Positions 7,096-15,567 are shown, counted from the stretch's first letter. The stretch: 38,967 nt of DNA from Candidatus Parcubacteria bacterium (GCA_002869205.1 PKTJ01000053.1:1-38967), one strand, 5' to 3'. Notes: generated by a model from the sequence alone, not told the origin. Made by a program: numbers and translations.

Positions 7096-7452
7096 TTAAA
7101 ATCGTGCGGTTACAAATATAGTAATCGCATATGCACTCACAATGATAAACAACCCAATGAGAGACGCAATGATAATTTTTTTTGATTTCTCAACTTGTTC
7201 ATCTTTACCCTGTGCAGTCATCCACAAAATCCCTGCGTACACCATAAGCACCAAAAACATGATACCTACAAGACTCAAAACTGCATTTATAAAACCACCA
7301 ACAATATTACCAACCTCACCCTCTGTCACACCTGACTTACCCGCTACCGTCTTCAGCGGACCTCCTGAATCTTTGATACCCTGGGCCAAAGCAATCGCTG
7401 CGTTACCAAAGGTAAGTTTAATAAAAATTGCTGCACTAATAATTTTTTTCAT
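7096..7452 (-). CDS. Pilin-like double-span membrane protein (array member 8)
   Basis: 118 aa, the shortest member. Signal peptide (1-23), the segment KTVAGKSGVTEGEVGNIVGG, span 1 (INAVLSLVGIMFLVLMVYAGILWM), TAQGKDEQVEKSKKII, span 2 (ASLIGLFIIVSAYAITIFV). The pre-span segment (SGVTEGEV) is nearly the same as in member 7 (SGITEGEI) and related to member 6 (LNTGDVPTLVGN), showing tandem duplication. Start at 7452; no Shine-Dalgarno site. Confidence 0.8.
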   Translation of the reverse strand: MKKIISAAIFIKLTFGNAAIALAQGIKDSGGPLKTVAGKSGVTEGEVGNIVGGFINAVLSLVGIMFLVLMVYAGILWMTAQGKDEQVEKSKKIIIASLIGLFIIVSAYAITIFVTARF

Positions 7453-7495
7453 ATAACATTATATATTCACTTCAAGTAAATTTATGTAAAAAATA

Positions 7496-8122
7496 TTATA
7501 ATCCATCGCTACATTGCGCCGCGTCCCAACCTTCATTAAATTCCCATTTATCAACAATCAAGTCTCCATTTACACTTTGTGTTCCAATTTGCTCACAGGC
7601 GGTCTCTGTAATAATACCTCTGTCTACTTTTATGCCTCCAGTAAATGCACCAGCCTGTGTTGCCGCAACCCAATCATAACAACATCCTAAAGGTGTGTCG
7701 CCCACGACATCTGCCGGAGCAGGAGGAGGACTCTGTTGATCACCTACCAAACGATTTTGCACAAAACTAGTAAATGCATATGAAGCGATCACAATAACTA
7801 ATCCAATCGTTGCTGCTATAAGTGTTTTTTGTGCTTTTTGCACTTGTTCATCTTTGCCTTGTGCAGTCATCCAGGTAAATCCAGCGTAAACCATGAGGAT
7901 GAAAAACAAAATACCCGTAATGGCGATTCCTGTCTTCACCACATCTCCAAACACTACAGGAATTTCGCCTTCTGTAATACCTGACCCACTACTCACTTTT
8001 TTAAGTGCACCAGTTGCATCACCAAGGGTTTTTTTGGCGTACACGTCATGAGTAAACCCAAAAATGCTTACGCCTAATAATATAACTATGGCAAAAACTT
8101 TGTAAGAAAAACGTAAATGCAT
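7496..8122 (-). CDS. Pilin-like membrane protein with C-terminal Cys-containing domain (array member 7)
   Basis: 208 aa. Signal peptide to about residue 29, GSGITEGEIPVVFGDVV, span 1 (GIAITGILFFILMVYAGFTWM), TAQGKDEQVQKAQKTLI, span 2 (AATIGLVIVIASYAFTSFV). A Pro-rich hinge (QQSPPPAPAD) leads to a domain of about 70 residues with CC, C and C and several Trp (LGCCYDWVA, WEFNEGWDAAQC). Under the usual topology, with the signal peptide removed and the linker cytosolic, the extra domain would lie outside the membrane, where disulfides can form. Confidence 0.75.
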   Translation of the reverse strand: MHLRFSYKVFAIVILLGVSIFGFTHDVYAKKTLGDATGALKKVSSGSGITEGEIPVVFGDVVKTGIAITGILFFILMVYAGFTWMTAQGKDEQVQKAQKTLIAATIGLVIVIASYAFTSFVQNRLVGDQQSPPPAPADVVGDTPLGCCYDWVAATQAGAFTGGIKVDRGIITETACEQIGTQSVNGDLIVDKWEFNEGWDAAQCSDGL

Positions 8123-8139
8123 AGATTATAAAAAGGATA

Positions 8140-9165
8140 TTAAGGGTTAGGGTTGGCACAAATATTAGCTATACACTCTAAACCATCATCACAATCTCCA
8201 CACGGAGACCCTGCAGCTCCAAGCGATTGACATGTCTGTGTATTTTGTATATCGCAAAACATTGTTGCGGTATGACACTGACCTACAAAACTACATGAAA
8301 CCCCTGTTGTTTGTATAAGATCATTTTTACACTCACTTGTGGTTGTGTCACAATATTCACCATTATCACAATCGTCATATGATTCACACCCTAAAAGATC
8401 TTCTAGTGTTTCACACACACCTGCTGTACAAACACCATCACCTTCACAATCATCATCACTTGTACACGCAGGAGGGTCTTCACCACCCTGATCAGCACAC
8501 GCAGCCAGGTCAGCATTTAAATAACTACTACTTACCCACCCTTCCTGTCCACCAAAACTCACCTTTTTGTAATTTCCATCAGTCTCGCCTAAAAATTGTA
8601 CGCACTCACCATCGGGGATATTTTGTACACACCCCTCAGTATCTTTGTCTGGTGCATGCATACACAATACGCCATCACACACACCATCAGTACACCCTGA
8701 AGCAGCCGTGGTCTTGATCACCTGAAACATCGTTGAGGAGCCTCCATCTGTATTTGTCACCGCAGGACTTCCACTTCCGGCACCAACATTCCCTACACTA
8801 CTAAACACAAAGTTCGTAATCGCATACGCGGCCAAGACAATAATAATACCAATAATAGCTCCTATGATAGTATCAAGTGCTTTTTTAGCTTGCTCATCCT
8901 TACCACGTGCGAGCATCCAGAGTATTCCTCCGTAAATCATGAGGATAAAAAACAATACTGAAATAAGAGATAATGCTGAACCAATAATATTACCAACCAA
9001 TGTTGGCACGTCTCCCGTATTTAATCCCGCTGCACCAGCCGTGATATCCAAACCATATTTTGTAGATTTTGGATCAGCTGCTGAAGCTATAGACACGATA
9101 GACACCACCCCCACAAGAGCGATGATGATGCCGAGTAAAAAAGAAATATTTTTTTTGTGATTCAT
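8140..9165 (-). CDS. Pilin-like protein with SH3-like and Cys-rich repeats (array member 6)
   Basis: 341 aa. Signal peptide, span 1 (SVLFFILMIYGGILWM), LARGKDEQAKKALDTI, span 2 (GAIIGIIIVLAAYAITNFV) within the first 125 residues. Next comes a bacterial SH3-like domain (about 165-225: GVLCMHAPDKDTEGC, GECVQFLGETDGNYKKVSFGGQEGWVSSSYL), then three Cys-rich blocks (CTSDDDCEGDGVCTAGVC; CESYDDCDNGEYCDTTTSEC; SCSFVGQCHTATMFC...CGDCDDGLEC). The Cx(5)CxxGxxC pattern is typical of eukaryote-like or myxobacterial Cys-rich surface modules. It looks like a pilin-like anchor presenting a wall- or ligand-binding head. Confidence 0.78.
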   Translation of the reverse strand: MNHKKNISFLLGIIIALVGVVSIVSIASAADPKSTKYGLDITAGAAGLNTGDVPTLVGNIIGSALSLISVLFFILMIYGGILWMLARGKDEQAKKALDTIIGAIIGIIIVLAAYAITNFVFSSVGNVGAGSGSPAVTNTDGGSSTMFQVIKTTAASGCTDGVCDGVLCMHAPDKDTEGCVQNIPDGECVQFLGETDGNYKKVSFGGQEGWVSSSYLNADLAACADQGGEDPPACTSDDDCEGDGVCTAGVCETLEDLLGCESYDDCDNGEYCDTTTSECKNDLIQTTGVSCSFVGQCHTATMFCDIQNTQTCQSLGAAGSPCGDCDDGLECIANICANPNP

Positions 9166-9217
9166 ATAAGGTTATGGGTATTTAGATAATTTGAAGGCTA
9201 TTTAGATTTTACAATAA

Positions 9218-9250
9218 ACCCCTCCCGACCTCCCCTATAAGGGGAGGAGC
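9218..9250. repeat. Dispersed palindromic repeat, copy 3
   Basis: CCTCCCC-TATAA-GGGGAGG (9229-9247) preceded by CCCCTCCCGA, in the gap between array members 5 and 6. Confidence 0.75.
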
Positions 9251-9272
9251 TAATGTATCCAGCCACACTTTT

Positions 9273-9306
9273 ACCCCTCCCCCTTGTAGGGGGAGCTGGA
9301 GGGGGT
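9273..9306. repeat. Dispersed palindromic repeat, copy 4
   Basis: CTCCCCC-TTGTA-GGGGGAG (9277-9295) with outer ACCCC and GGGGGT arms, about 25 bp from copy 3. Confidence 0.75.
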
Positions 9307-9346
9307 CCATTTTAAAAAACCAAATTTCAATTCCAATAACAAACAA

Positions 9347-9781
9347 CTATCTAAGAATATCATTACCATACGGCACACCTTTTGTTGCCTTATAGAGATT
9401 TGTTAACACATAGTTTGATATTGCGTATGCAGACAATATAATCACCAATCCTACTACTGCTGCAAATAATGTTTTCTTTGCTGTATCTACACTCTCTTGA
9501 TTACCACCAGATGTCATCCAACGAAAACCAGCATAGAGAATAAGTACTGTCGCAATAATTCGAAGCAGCCCAAGAGTTACATTAATAATACTTGTGATAA
9601 TAATACGTGGATCTCTGTCGCTAAGCCCGCTTTCCTGTACACATTCAAGTCCCAACGGATCATCAGAGTCATCACAAAATGTTGCGAGTGTCCCGCCAGT
9701 ACTTGCAGAAAGTGCTGCAGGAATTAAAGCCATACAAAAAATACCCACCAAAAATAGTGAATAAAAACGTGTGTTTTTCAT
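9347..9781 (-). CDS. Pilin-like double-span membrane protein (array member 5)
   Basis: 144 aa from the ATG at 9781 (MKNTRFYSLF), chosen because it begins a normal signal peptide; the open frame further upstream is encoded by the terminator-like hairpin. Mature part: SDRDPRIIITSIIN, span 1 (LRIIATVLILYAGFRWM), TSGGNQESVDTAKKTLF, span 2 (AAVVGLVIILSAYAISNYV), a tail of about 20 residues. The RWMTSGGN variant and DPRxIxxxxIN segment pair it with member 4 and with members 10 and 11 (DPRVIASRAI). It lies downstream of the candidate attenuator at 9801-9858. Confidence 0.78.
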   Translation of the reverse strand: MKNTRFYSLFLVGIFCMALIPAALSASTGGTLATFCDDSDDPLGLECVQESGLSDRDPRIIITSIINVTLGLLRIIATVLILYAGFRWMTSGGNQESVDTAKKTLFAAVVGLVIILSAYAISNYVLTNLYKATKGVPYGNDILR

Positions 9782-9789
9782 AGAGAGAA

Positions 9790-9858
9790 GAAAAAAGAAT
9801 AAGAGATGGTATGACAATTATTGTCACACCATCTCTTACTCCAAAAGGAGTAAGAGAT
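9790..9858 (-). promoter_or_regulatory. Mutually exclusive hairpins (attenuator-like) between array members 4 and 5
   Basis: Read on the minus strand, segment A (9858-9847) can pair over 12 bp with the start of segment B (9842-9831), with a TTTT loop. Segment B (9837-9821) can instead pair over 17 bp (one G-U) with segment C (9817-9801), followed by a U-rich run (ATTCTTTTTTCTTC). The two helices share 9831-9837, so they exclude each other, as terminator and antiterminator do. No ligand motif or leader peptide was recognised. Confidence 0.6.
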
Positions 9859-9904
9859 AAAGATAAAAACAATATTGATTCTATCAAAACACTTAGATAA
9901 GAGT

Positions 9905-10330
9905 TCATTGATTTGCGTCTGTAGCTGTAACCAATTTCTCCAAAACAAATCGAGAAATAGCCCAAGCTGACAAGATGATTGCTAAACCAATGATACCAGA
10001 GAAAATCCATTTTCTAGCTTCACCGACTTTTTCATCATTACCACCAGCAGTCATCCAACGGAAACCACCGATAAGGATGATGACAACAGAAACGATACCA
10101 AGAAGACTAAGAGCAACATTAATAATGCTTGCTGCAGTCGTTCTCAAATCTTGACTACCGAGTATAATAGCCTCACTTCCATCTTCTCCTGTCTCGATAA
10201 TTCTGACACCAAATGGATCATCTCCACTTGCTGCTCCTACTAGTGTAGGTGATAGCATCAAACCCATAACGAGCACAAATGCAATTGCGAGTGCTTTTTT
10301 ATATTGTGCTAATTTATACATCAAATACAT
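9905..10330 (-). CDS. Pilin-like double-span membrane protein (array member 4)
   Basis: 141 aa from the ATG at 10330, set by a strong Shine-Dalgarno site GGGAGGTGAT ending 4 nt before it, one of very few clear ones in the window. Signal peptide to about residue 35, a polar segment with LGSQDLRTTAASIIN, span 1 (SLLGIVSVVIILIGGFRWM), TAGGNDEKVGEARKWI, span 2 (SGIIGLAIILSAWAISRFV). The strong ribosome site suggests this is the most highly made member, as expected of a major subunit. It ends in TGA at 9905-9907. Confidence 0.82.
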   Translation of the reverse strand: MYLMYKLAQYKKALAIAFVLVMGLMLSPTLVGAASGDDPFGVRIIETGEDGSEAIILGSQDLRTTAASIINVALSLLGIVSVVIILIGGFRWMTAGGNDEKVGEARKWIFSGIIGLAIILSAWAISRFVLEKLVTATDANQ

Positions 10331-10345
10331 GCGTATCACCTCCCT
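10331..10345 (-). promoter_or_regulatory. Strong Shine-Dalgarno site of array member 4
   Basis: GGGAGGTGAT on the minus strand, 4 nt before the ATG at 10330. It complements the 16S 3' end well and favours this start over the overlapping upstream GTG. Most neighbours start in an AT-rich TATATG context without such a site. Confidence 0.75.
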
Positions 10346-10394
10346 TCCATAATGAGATTATATTCATACTAAATTAGTTACGAATTTATTACTT

Positions 10395-10913
10395 TTATAA
10401 AGCCCCCATCCCTTCTATAACTAGGGTAATTATAGCATAGCTGCTGAAAACCACAACAATACCAATAGCTGCCCATATCATAGCTTGCTGACCCTTCTTT
10501 ATACGCTCTTGATTACCTCCTGATAGAATCCACATCACACCACCATAAATAAAGACAAGTAAGGCTGCTGACCCCATCAGACCGGTCACTACTTTTATCA
10601 CGTTACCAAATATCACCGGAATTGCGTTCACATCCCCTAGAGGATTCTTGAGTGGTGTGCAATCAGGTGGCTTACATTCATATTTTTTTGCTTCTTCTGT
10701 TGCTGTAGCAGTTCCTTCAGCTGCCGGCTTAACAGCCGCCTCACACTCTTCTTTGGTAGTATATGCAGCACCAGGACACGGGCCTTCTCCAATACTATCA
10801 CATTTATTTTCAGTCAGACACCATGTATCTACAGTATACACATCACCCACAAAAAATCCGACAGATAAAAACACCATGATAAATACAAGAGAAAATATTG
10901 ATGTTTTTTTCAT
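10395..10913 (-). CDS. Pilin-like membrane protein with N-terminal Cys domain (array member 3)
   Basis: 172 aa. Signal peptide (1-28), then about 70 residues with six Cys (WCLTENKCDSIGEGPCPG, CEAA, YECKPPDC) and an Ala/Glu-rich spacer. Next is the pre-span PLGDVNAIPVIFGNVIKVV, span 1 (LMGSAALLVFIYGGVMWI), LSGGNQERIKKGQQAM, span 2 (IWAAIGIVVVFSSYAIITLV). The Cys block precedes the hairpin, the reverse of members 6 and 7. The linker (GNxERxKKGQQ) matches members 1 and 2, so these three form a subfamily. Confidence 0.78.
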   Translation of the reverse strand: MKKTSIFSLVFIMVFLSVGFFVGDVYTVDTWCLTENKCDSIGEGPCPGAAYTTKEECEAAVKPAAEGTATATEEAKKYECKPPDCTPLKNPLGDVNAIPVIFGNVIKVVTGLMGSAALLVFIYGGVMWILSGGNQERIKKGQQAMIWAAIGIVVVFSSYAIITLVIEGMGAL

Positions 10914-10949
10914 AAAAAAGATATTAAATATACCATCTACTATTAAGAT

Positions 10950-11939
10950 CTACCCAACCCCTCGGAATGTAGAATCTACTCCAAGTGCATCGAGTAAGAA
11001 ATCCACCATAATATACGCACTAAAGACGATAACCAGTCCAACAACCGCCGCGATAAGTACCTGCTGTCCTTTCTTCACTCGCTCTGCATTGCCAAATGAA
11101 AATATCATGAGGAATCCGCCGTAGACAAAGAACGCAAACGCAAATCCTGCAATAATAGCAAAGATGCCTTCACCATAATTGATAAACAACTGTAACAAAT
11201 CATTAATATTGCGACATTCTCCAGAAAAGGCACAGTCAGGCAAAGGGCCTTGGTATCCTGGTGGCACGCCGTATTTATCTTTTAAATAATTACTTACAGC
11301 TTCAGATTCTACTGATACGGCATCTTTAGTAGAACACTCTTTTTTATCAATATCCCACCTACAACCTTCTGACATTTTACATTCACTTTCTTTTTCTAAA
11401 TCCTTACAAACTAATGTTTCAAACCTACTAACACATTTTAACTTAGTAGACCAAAAACACCTATTACTCATGGCCCCATCACAAGTTGTTACATTAAAAT
11501 CCCCACAAGATTGTAATGAACTATCAGTTAATTTTAACTCTACATCTTGTACATCACACTGAGTTAAGCGTAAAACATTACAAGCTTTAAATTTAAAATT
11601 GATAGAACTCGTATATGTTGTCTGTGGATTCTTTTTTATATATTCAGGCGAATCAAATGTAAACTCTAACCTACCCACAGTAGTTACCGTCTTATCTTTT
11701 AAAAAAGCACTAGAAGGGGAAGGCTCTTCTATAACAACAGAGATGTTATTATTCGAACCACCACGTGTAACCTCTACTACAAAACTTTGTGATTCTGTAA
11801 TTTCAATTACAGAATTTTGTGGAGTGATTGTCCACTCCCAAACATCATCAGAATAAACAAAATTAAATACAAAAAAAATATTTGCGAAAACTAACAGGCT
11901 GTATAAAAAAAATTTATTTATAATATATTTTTTTACCAT
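10950..11939 (-). CDS. Large pilin-like membrane protein with N-terminal ectodomain (array member 2)
   Basis: 329 aa. Signal peptide (about 1-31), a beta-rich domain (about 32-135, VWEWTITPQNSVIEITESQSFVVEV...), a Cys-rich block (about 140-205: SCGDFNVTTCDG, NRCFWSTKLKCVS, CKDLEKESECKMSEGCRWD), a linker, then the hairpin: span 1 (IFAIIAGFAFAFFVYGGFLMI), FSFGNAERVKKGQQVL, span 2 (IAAVVGLVIVFSAYIMVDFLL). The Cys block resembles PSI/notch-type extracellular modules. It begins 2 nt after the end of the solute-binding protein gene, implying coupled translation. Confidence 0.75.
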   Translation of the reverse strand: MVKKYIINKFFLYSLLVFANIFFVFNFVYSDDVWEWTITPQNSVIEITESQSFVVEVTRGGSNNNISVVIEEPSPSSAFLKDKTVTTVGRLEFTFDSPEYIKKNPQTTYTSSINFKFKACNVLRLTQCDVQDVELKLTDSSLQSCGDFNVTTCDGAMSNRCFWSTKLKCVSRFETLVCKDLEKESECKMSEGCRWDIDKKECSTKDAVSVESEAVSNYLKDKYGVPPGYQGPLPDCAFSGECRNINDLLQLFINYGEGIFAIIAGFAFAFFVYGGFLMIFSFGNAERVKKGQQVLIAAVVGLVIVFSAYIMVDFLLDALGVDSTFRGVG

Positions 11940-11941
11940 AT

Positions 11942-13321
11942 CTACATAGTTTGCTGTACACGTGCAGCAGTGTTAATGATAATTTGTTTATCACGTTTGA
12001 GTGCATCTTGCTCTCCATAAGGTTTCAATAAATCAGAAACCATATTTTGAAATGCGTTCCGCGCAATATCTACGTCTCTACCACGATACCAATTTTCTGC
12101 AAACAATGCCTGTGTTGCGAATGGTTCCATATTTTCATCGAGCTGCTGTTCAGCAATCTGACTTCGCAGAGGGCTTGGTCTAAATGTTGCAGCAGTATAT
12201 TTCTTTACATTTTCAGGAGATGTCATAAACCGCACAAAATCCCACGCCTCATTTGGATGAGTAGATTTCTTCACAACCGACTCTACCCAATAATTTGCCA
12301 CATTGCTTGGGTTGTCAGGATTGAGCTGGAACATTGGAATGGTTTCGAGATTCATCTGAGGAGCCCGAGCTTTAATCGTTGGAAAATTATATGCATAGCC
12401 AAAATAAAATGCCATCTTGCCGCGTACAAATTCATCCAGAGCATTTGGCTTTTGTCCATTCCAACTATACACTTCTTTTGTTTGGCGAGCAAAATCAGTG
12501 TAAAAATCAAGTGCACGAAATGTTGGATGACTACGGTCAGAATCTTTAAGACCATCTGAAAAACGTATCGCGCCACTCTGTGCAATATTGGTTCCACTCT
12601 GACCCATGAAGAGTGAGATGATATCAAACGCAGCATCAATATTAAATCCTGTACCAAGAGCTGTTCCCGATTGTACAATTGTTCCTTGGCTACTAAACTT
12701 GGTTGTCTTTTGTACCGCTTCCACAAACTGACTCCAATTTGTCGGTGCTTCTGGCACACCGGCACGATCGAGTATATCTCTGTTATAAAAAATTCCAAGA
12801 GCATCTACCGAAAGAGGCAATCCATAAATTTGATTATTAATCACCACATCGCTATTTACCGTATTTACATAACTTGATTTCAAATCACGTACTGATGGTA
12901 AAGGAATAGTGTCTATTACCACTTCACGTTCGTCACTCCATTCATTCTTCTTGAAAATACGTGCCATCTTTACTGCGGACGGTGCAGCGAGTAATCTGTT
13001 TTGATTTTTTCGAAGCCAGTGCACATGCATAGAAACAATATCTGGCGCCACATCATCAGCCAATGCGTTGGTAAACAATCTATCAAACTCATCATAACGA
13101 ACTTGGCGAATATTGACTGTTACATATGGTCTCAATGCCTTATACTGCGCAGCAAAACTTTCAAGCTGTGAAATATCATTGAATACTGTCCAATAGTTCA
13201 AAACAACTGGACGAATAGCTGCTTGCTGCTCTTGATCAAGTCCCTTACAACCAAAACCTGCTGTCAATAAAAAAACAAATATAATAGTAAGTATTGATAA
13301 TTTTTTTACAATAGATAACAT
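11942..13321 (-). CDS. Extracellular solute-binding lipoprotein (family 1-like), orphan
   Basis: 459 aa. A lipoprotein signal with lipobox AGFGC (Cys near residue 25) precedes a two-lobe binding protein: VVLNYWTVFNDISQLESFAAQYKALRPYVTV, DIVSMHVHWLRKNQ, YGLPLSVDALGIFYNRDILDRAGVPEAPTNWSQFVEAV, KMAFYFGYAYNFPTI, NYWVESVVKKSTHPNEAWDFVRFMTSPENVKKY. These are family motifs of ABC sugar-binding proteins (MalE/UgpB-like). No permease or ATPase gene is in the window; it sits inside the pilin-like array, 9 nt after member 1 and 2 nt before member 2. It may bind a glycan or oligosaccharide for a surface complex rather than for an ABC importer (inference). Confidence 0.85.
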   Translation of the reverse strand: MLSIVKKLSILTIIFVFLLTAGFGCKGLDQEQQAAIRPVVLNYWTVFNDISQLESFAAQYKALRPYVTVNIRQVRYDEFDRLFTNALADDVAPDIVSMHVHWLRKNQNRLLAAPSAVKMARIFKKNEWSDEREVVIDTIPLPSVRDLKSSYVNTVNSDVVINNQIYGLPLSVDALGIFYNRDILDRAGVPEAPTNWSQFVEAVQKTTKFSSQGTIVQSGTALGTGFNIDAAFDIISLFMGQSGTNIAQSGAIRFSDGLKDSDRSHPTFRALDFYTDFARQTKEVYSWNGQKPNALDEFVRGKMAFYFGYAYNFPTIKARAPQMNLETIPMFQLNPDNPSNVANYWVESVVKKSTHPNEAWDFVRFMTSPENVKKYTAATFRPSPLRSQIAEQQLDENMEPFATQALFAENWYRGRDVDIARNAFQNMVSDLLKPYGEQDALKRDKQIIINTAARVQQTM

Positions 13322-13330
13322 GCTGAATAA

Positions 13331-14698
13331 TTAAAAATCACTAAAGGTATCAAATATAAGATCAAGTATTGCGTAACTCGCAAAAATAACCACAACACCA
13401 AGACCTGCCCATATGAGAGTTTGCAATCCTTTACTTTCTCGTTCTGCATTCCCTGCAGCAGTCATCCATAGTGCACCTCCATATATAATCATGAGAACTG
13501 CAAGCGACCCAAGAATTCCTAAGCCTGCTCGTATCATATTTGCAAACACAATATTCACGTCATCAGTACCAAGCTTATTGAGCTTCTTGATATCACCGCG
13601 AAGAGCCGCGATAGGATCAATTGGCTCATCTGACAAACCAGACTTATTACGATCTTTTTGCAGTATAAGCGTACTACACTCCAACCCATTCTCAACCTCG
13701 ACACACTCCATATCACTTTCACCTTTTATAAAATCTTCGCAGTCTTTCAAAAAAACATACCCTTCACCGTTCTTACAACTACTTTTATCTTTTTTGCACG
13801 AGCAAAATGCCACAGGCTGTCGAGCACCACACCAAGAAGAAAGTTGAAAGCCAACCCCTGTCGCTTCTGAAGCGTATTCTGGCGGAGGTTCCACCAACGC
13901 CGGACTGTCACATGCTATTGGATACCATAACCACTTATCTTTAAAAGCTGCATACGAGCCGGAAGCAGGAAAACTTGCTGTATGATCTGCCAAAAAAGCA
14001 GCACTATTAGATCCCGTAAAATCAGACTCATTGTACGTATAGTCAGTATCGCATGTTAAAAAATGAAATTCATTAAATAATCTTTTTTCTGCATCTGTAG
14101 TGGATAATAATCGGGGAAATGTACTATCTGTTATATATGACACAAGATCTTCCACGCCCCTGTGTATTACCGCAGGCTGGTGACAAAGACCACCGCCCTT
14201 AACCTTAGGGACACAGCACAGTCCTTTTTGTCTATCTTCAAGTTGAGATCTTACATTGGAAGTTACTTCTGACCAAAATAAATCCTCAAAACCATTTGTT
14301 TCCATTATTTTCGATGCAACTTGACAAGAAAGAGCACTCTCAGACACTTGTTCCACAACATGACCGTCGACAGACAATCCACAACTCCCTGACTGCACAT
14401 GTGAACCTTTTATGTTTTTGGGCATGAGAGCAAAAGATTCATCATCGCCCGGAATTGATTCGATCATATCAGTAGTCAAAACAGTTTCACATGGATAGTC
14501 TGTTGAACTATGTTCTGCCACCTCAACAAGATTATTTTTTGCAGAAGTTGAATATCTCAAATAATAAGGTCGACAAACCTCTTCTCTATTTACACCTTCA
14601 TAATAAACACAACAACCTTCTGCATACGTTGCAGACGGGTATAAAAACATACCTAACCCCACTATCAGAAAAAATTGTACTACATGTTTCAACCTCAT
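13331..14698 (-). CDS. Large Cys-rich pilin-like membrane protein (array member 1)
   Basis: 455 aa, the largest member. Signal peptide (1-26), then about 350 extracytoplasmic residues with about 20 Cys in CC, CxC and CxxC-like groups (GCCVYYEG, GLCCVPKVKGGGLC, FCSCKKDKSSC), which implies disulfides. Then DDVNIVFANMIRAG, span 1 (LGSLAVLMIIYGGALWM), TAAGNAERESKGLQTL, span 2 (IWAGLGVVVIFASYAILDLIF). Only the last 90 or so residues are shared with the array. Its ATG overlaps the galU stop (ATGA), making it the first array gene of the galU transcript. Confidence 0.75.
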   Translation of the reverse strand: MRLKHVVQFFLIVGLGMFLYPSATYAEGCCVYYEGVNREEVCRPYYLRYSTSAKNNLVEVAEHSSTDYPCETVLTTDMIESIPGDDESFALMPKNIKGSHVQSGSCGLSVDGHVVEQVSESALSCQVASKIMETNGFEDLFWSEVTSNVRSQLEDRQKGLCCVPKVKGGGLCHQPAVIHRGVEDLVSYITDSTFPRLLSTTDAEKRLFNEFHFLTCDTDYTYNESDFTGSNSAAFLADHTASFPASGSYAAFKDKWLWYPIACDSPALVEPPPEYASEATGVGFQLSSWCGARQPVAFCSCKKDKSSCKNGEGYVFLKDCEDFIKGESDMECVEVENGLECSTLILQKDRNKSGLSDEPIDPIAALRGDIKKLNKLGTDDVNIVFANMIRAGLGILGSLAVLMIIYGGALWMTAAGNAERESKGLQTLIWAGLGVVVIFASYAILDLIFDTFSDF

Positions 14699-15567
14699 AA
14701 ATCCCTAAATAATTCTTTAATTTCTCCACCCAAATCTTCATCCTTCATTGCAAAATGAAGTGCAGTCTTGAGTAGTGAAAGTTTGTTGCCAGTATCAAAA
14801 TAAGTTCCTTCATATTCATACGCATAAAACGGTTTGCGCTGAGCCATAGCATTGACCGCATCTGCCACCCACACTTCACCACCACGACCCTTTCGTTGTT
14901 TTTCGAGATAGTTCCAAATATCTTTGGTAAAGACATATCTCATACCACCAATAATAAGACCATGTTCAGAAACTTTTTTCAAAGATGGTTTTTCGACAAT
15001 TTGAGTAGCCTTGTACAGTTTATTTTCTTTTGTTTCGTTGGCATATACGTTGCCATATTTCATCATCGCCTTCTTATCTTCAATTCTTTGTACACCTACC
15101 ACAGAAGATTTGTTTTTGTTGAATACTTTTATAAGTTGTTTGAGCACCGGAGTCTTTGCATCAATAATACTATCACCATCTGAGAAAACAAACGGCTCGT
15201 CACCAAAAAATTCACGCGCACAAAGGAGTGCGTGTCCATTTCCCAATGGCTGGCTTTGTCGTGTATAAAAAAACTTCACCTTTTTTGACAAATCAATAAG
15301 ATCTTGAATGCGATGAAGCTTGTCATCTTCTTTGAGTTGGCGCTCCAAATCAAAATTTCGATCAAAATGATCTTCTATAGCGCGCTTCTGGGAACTCGTA
15401 ACAAAAATAATTTCTTCCACTCCACTTGCAACCATTTCTTCGACAATGTATTGAACAACTGGTTTATCAAGTACAGGCAACATTTCTTTTGGCATTGCCT
15501 TTGTGGCAGGCAAAAATCGGGTGCCAAGACCTGCAACCGTTATAACTCCCTTACGAACTTTTTGCAT
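14695..15567 (-). CDS. galU: UTP-glucose-1-phosphate uridylyltransferase
   Basis: 290 aa, full length. Nucleotidyltransferase signature near the N-terminus (GLGTRFLPATKAMPKEMLPV, residues 14-33), VQYIVEEMVASGVEEIIFVT, QSQPLGNGHALLCAREF, FSDGDSII (the metal-binding Asp region), GGEVWVADAVNAMA, GTYFDTGNKLSLLKTAL. It makes UDP-glucose from UTP and glucose-1-phosphate in the cytosol, the donor for surface glycans. The start at 15567 precedes the signature properly; a TATAAT lies at 15600-15595. It heads the pilin-like array by an ATGA overlap, linking sugar-nucleotide supply with surface assembly. Confidence 0.95.
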   Translation of the reverse strand: MQKVRKGVITVAGLGTRFLPATKAMPKEMLPVLDKPVVQYIVEEMVASGVEEIIFVTSSQKRAIEDHFDRNFDLERQLKEDDKLHRIQDLIDLSKKVKFFYTRQSQPLGNGHALLCAREFFGDEPFVFSDGDSIIDAKTPVLKQLIKVFNKNKSSVVGVQRIEDKKAMMKYGNVYANETKENKLYKATQIVEKPSLKKVSEHGLIIGGMRYVFTKDIWNYLEKQRKGRGGEVWVADAVNAMAQRKPFYAYEYEGTYFDTGNKLSLLKTALHFAMKDEDLGGEIKELFRDL

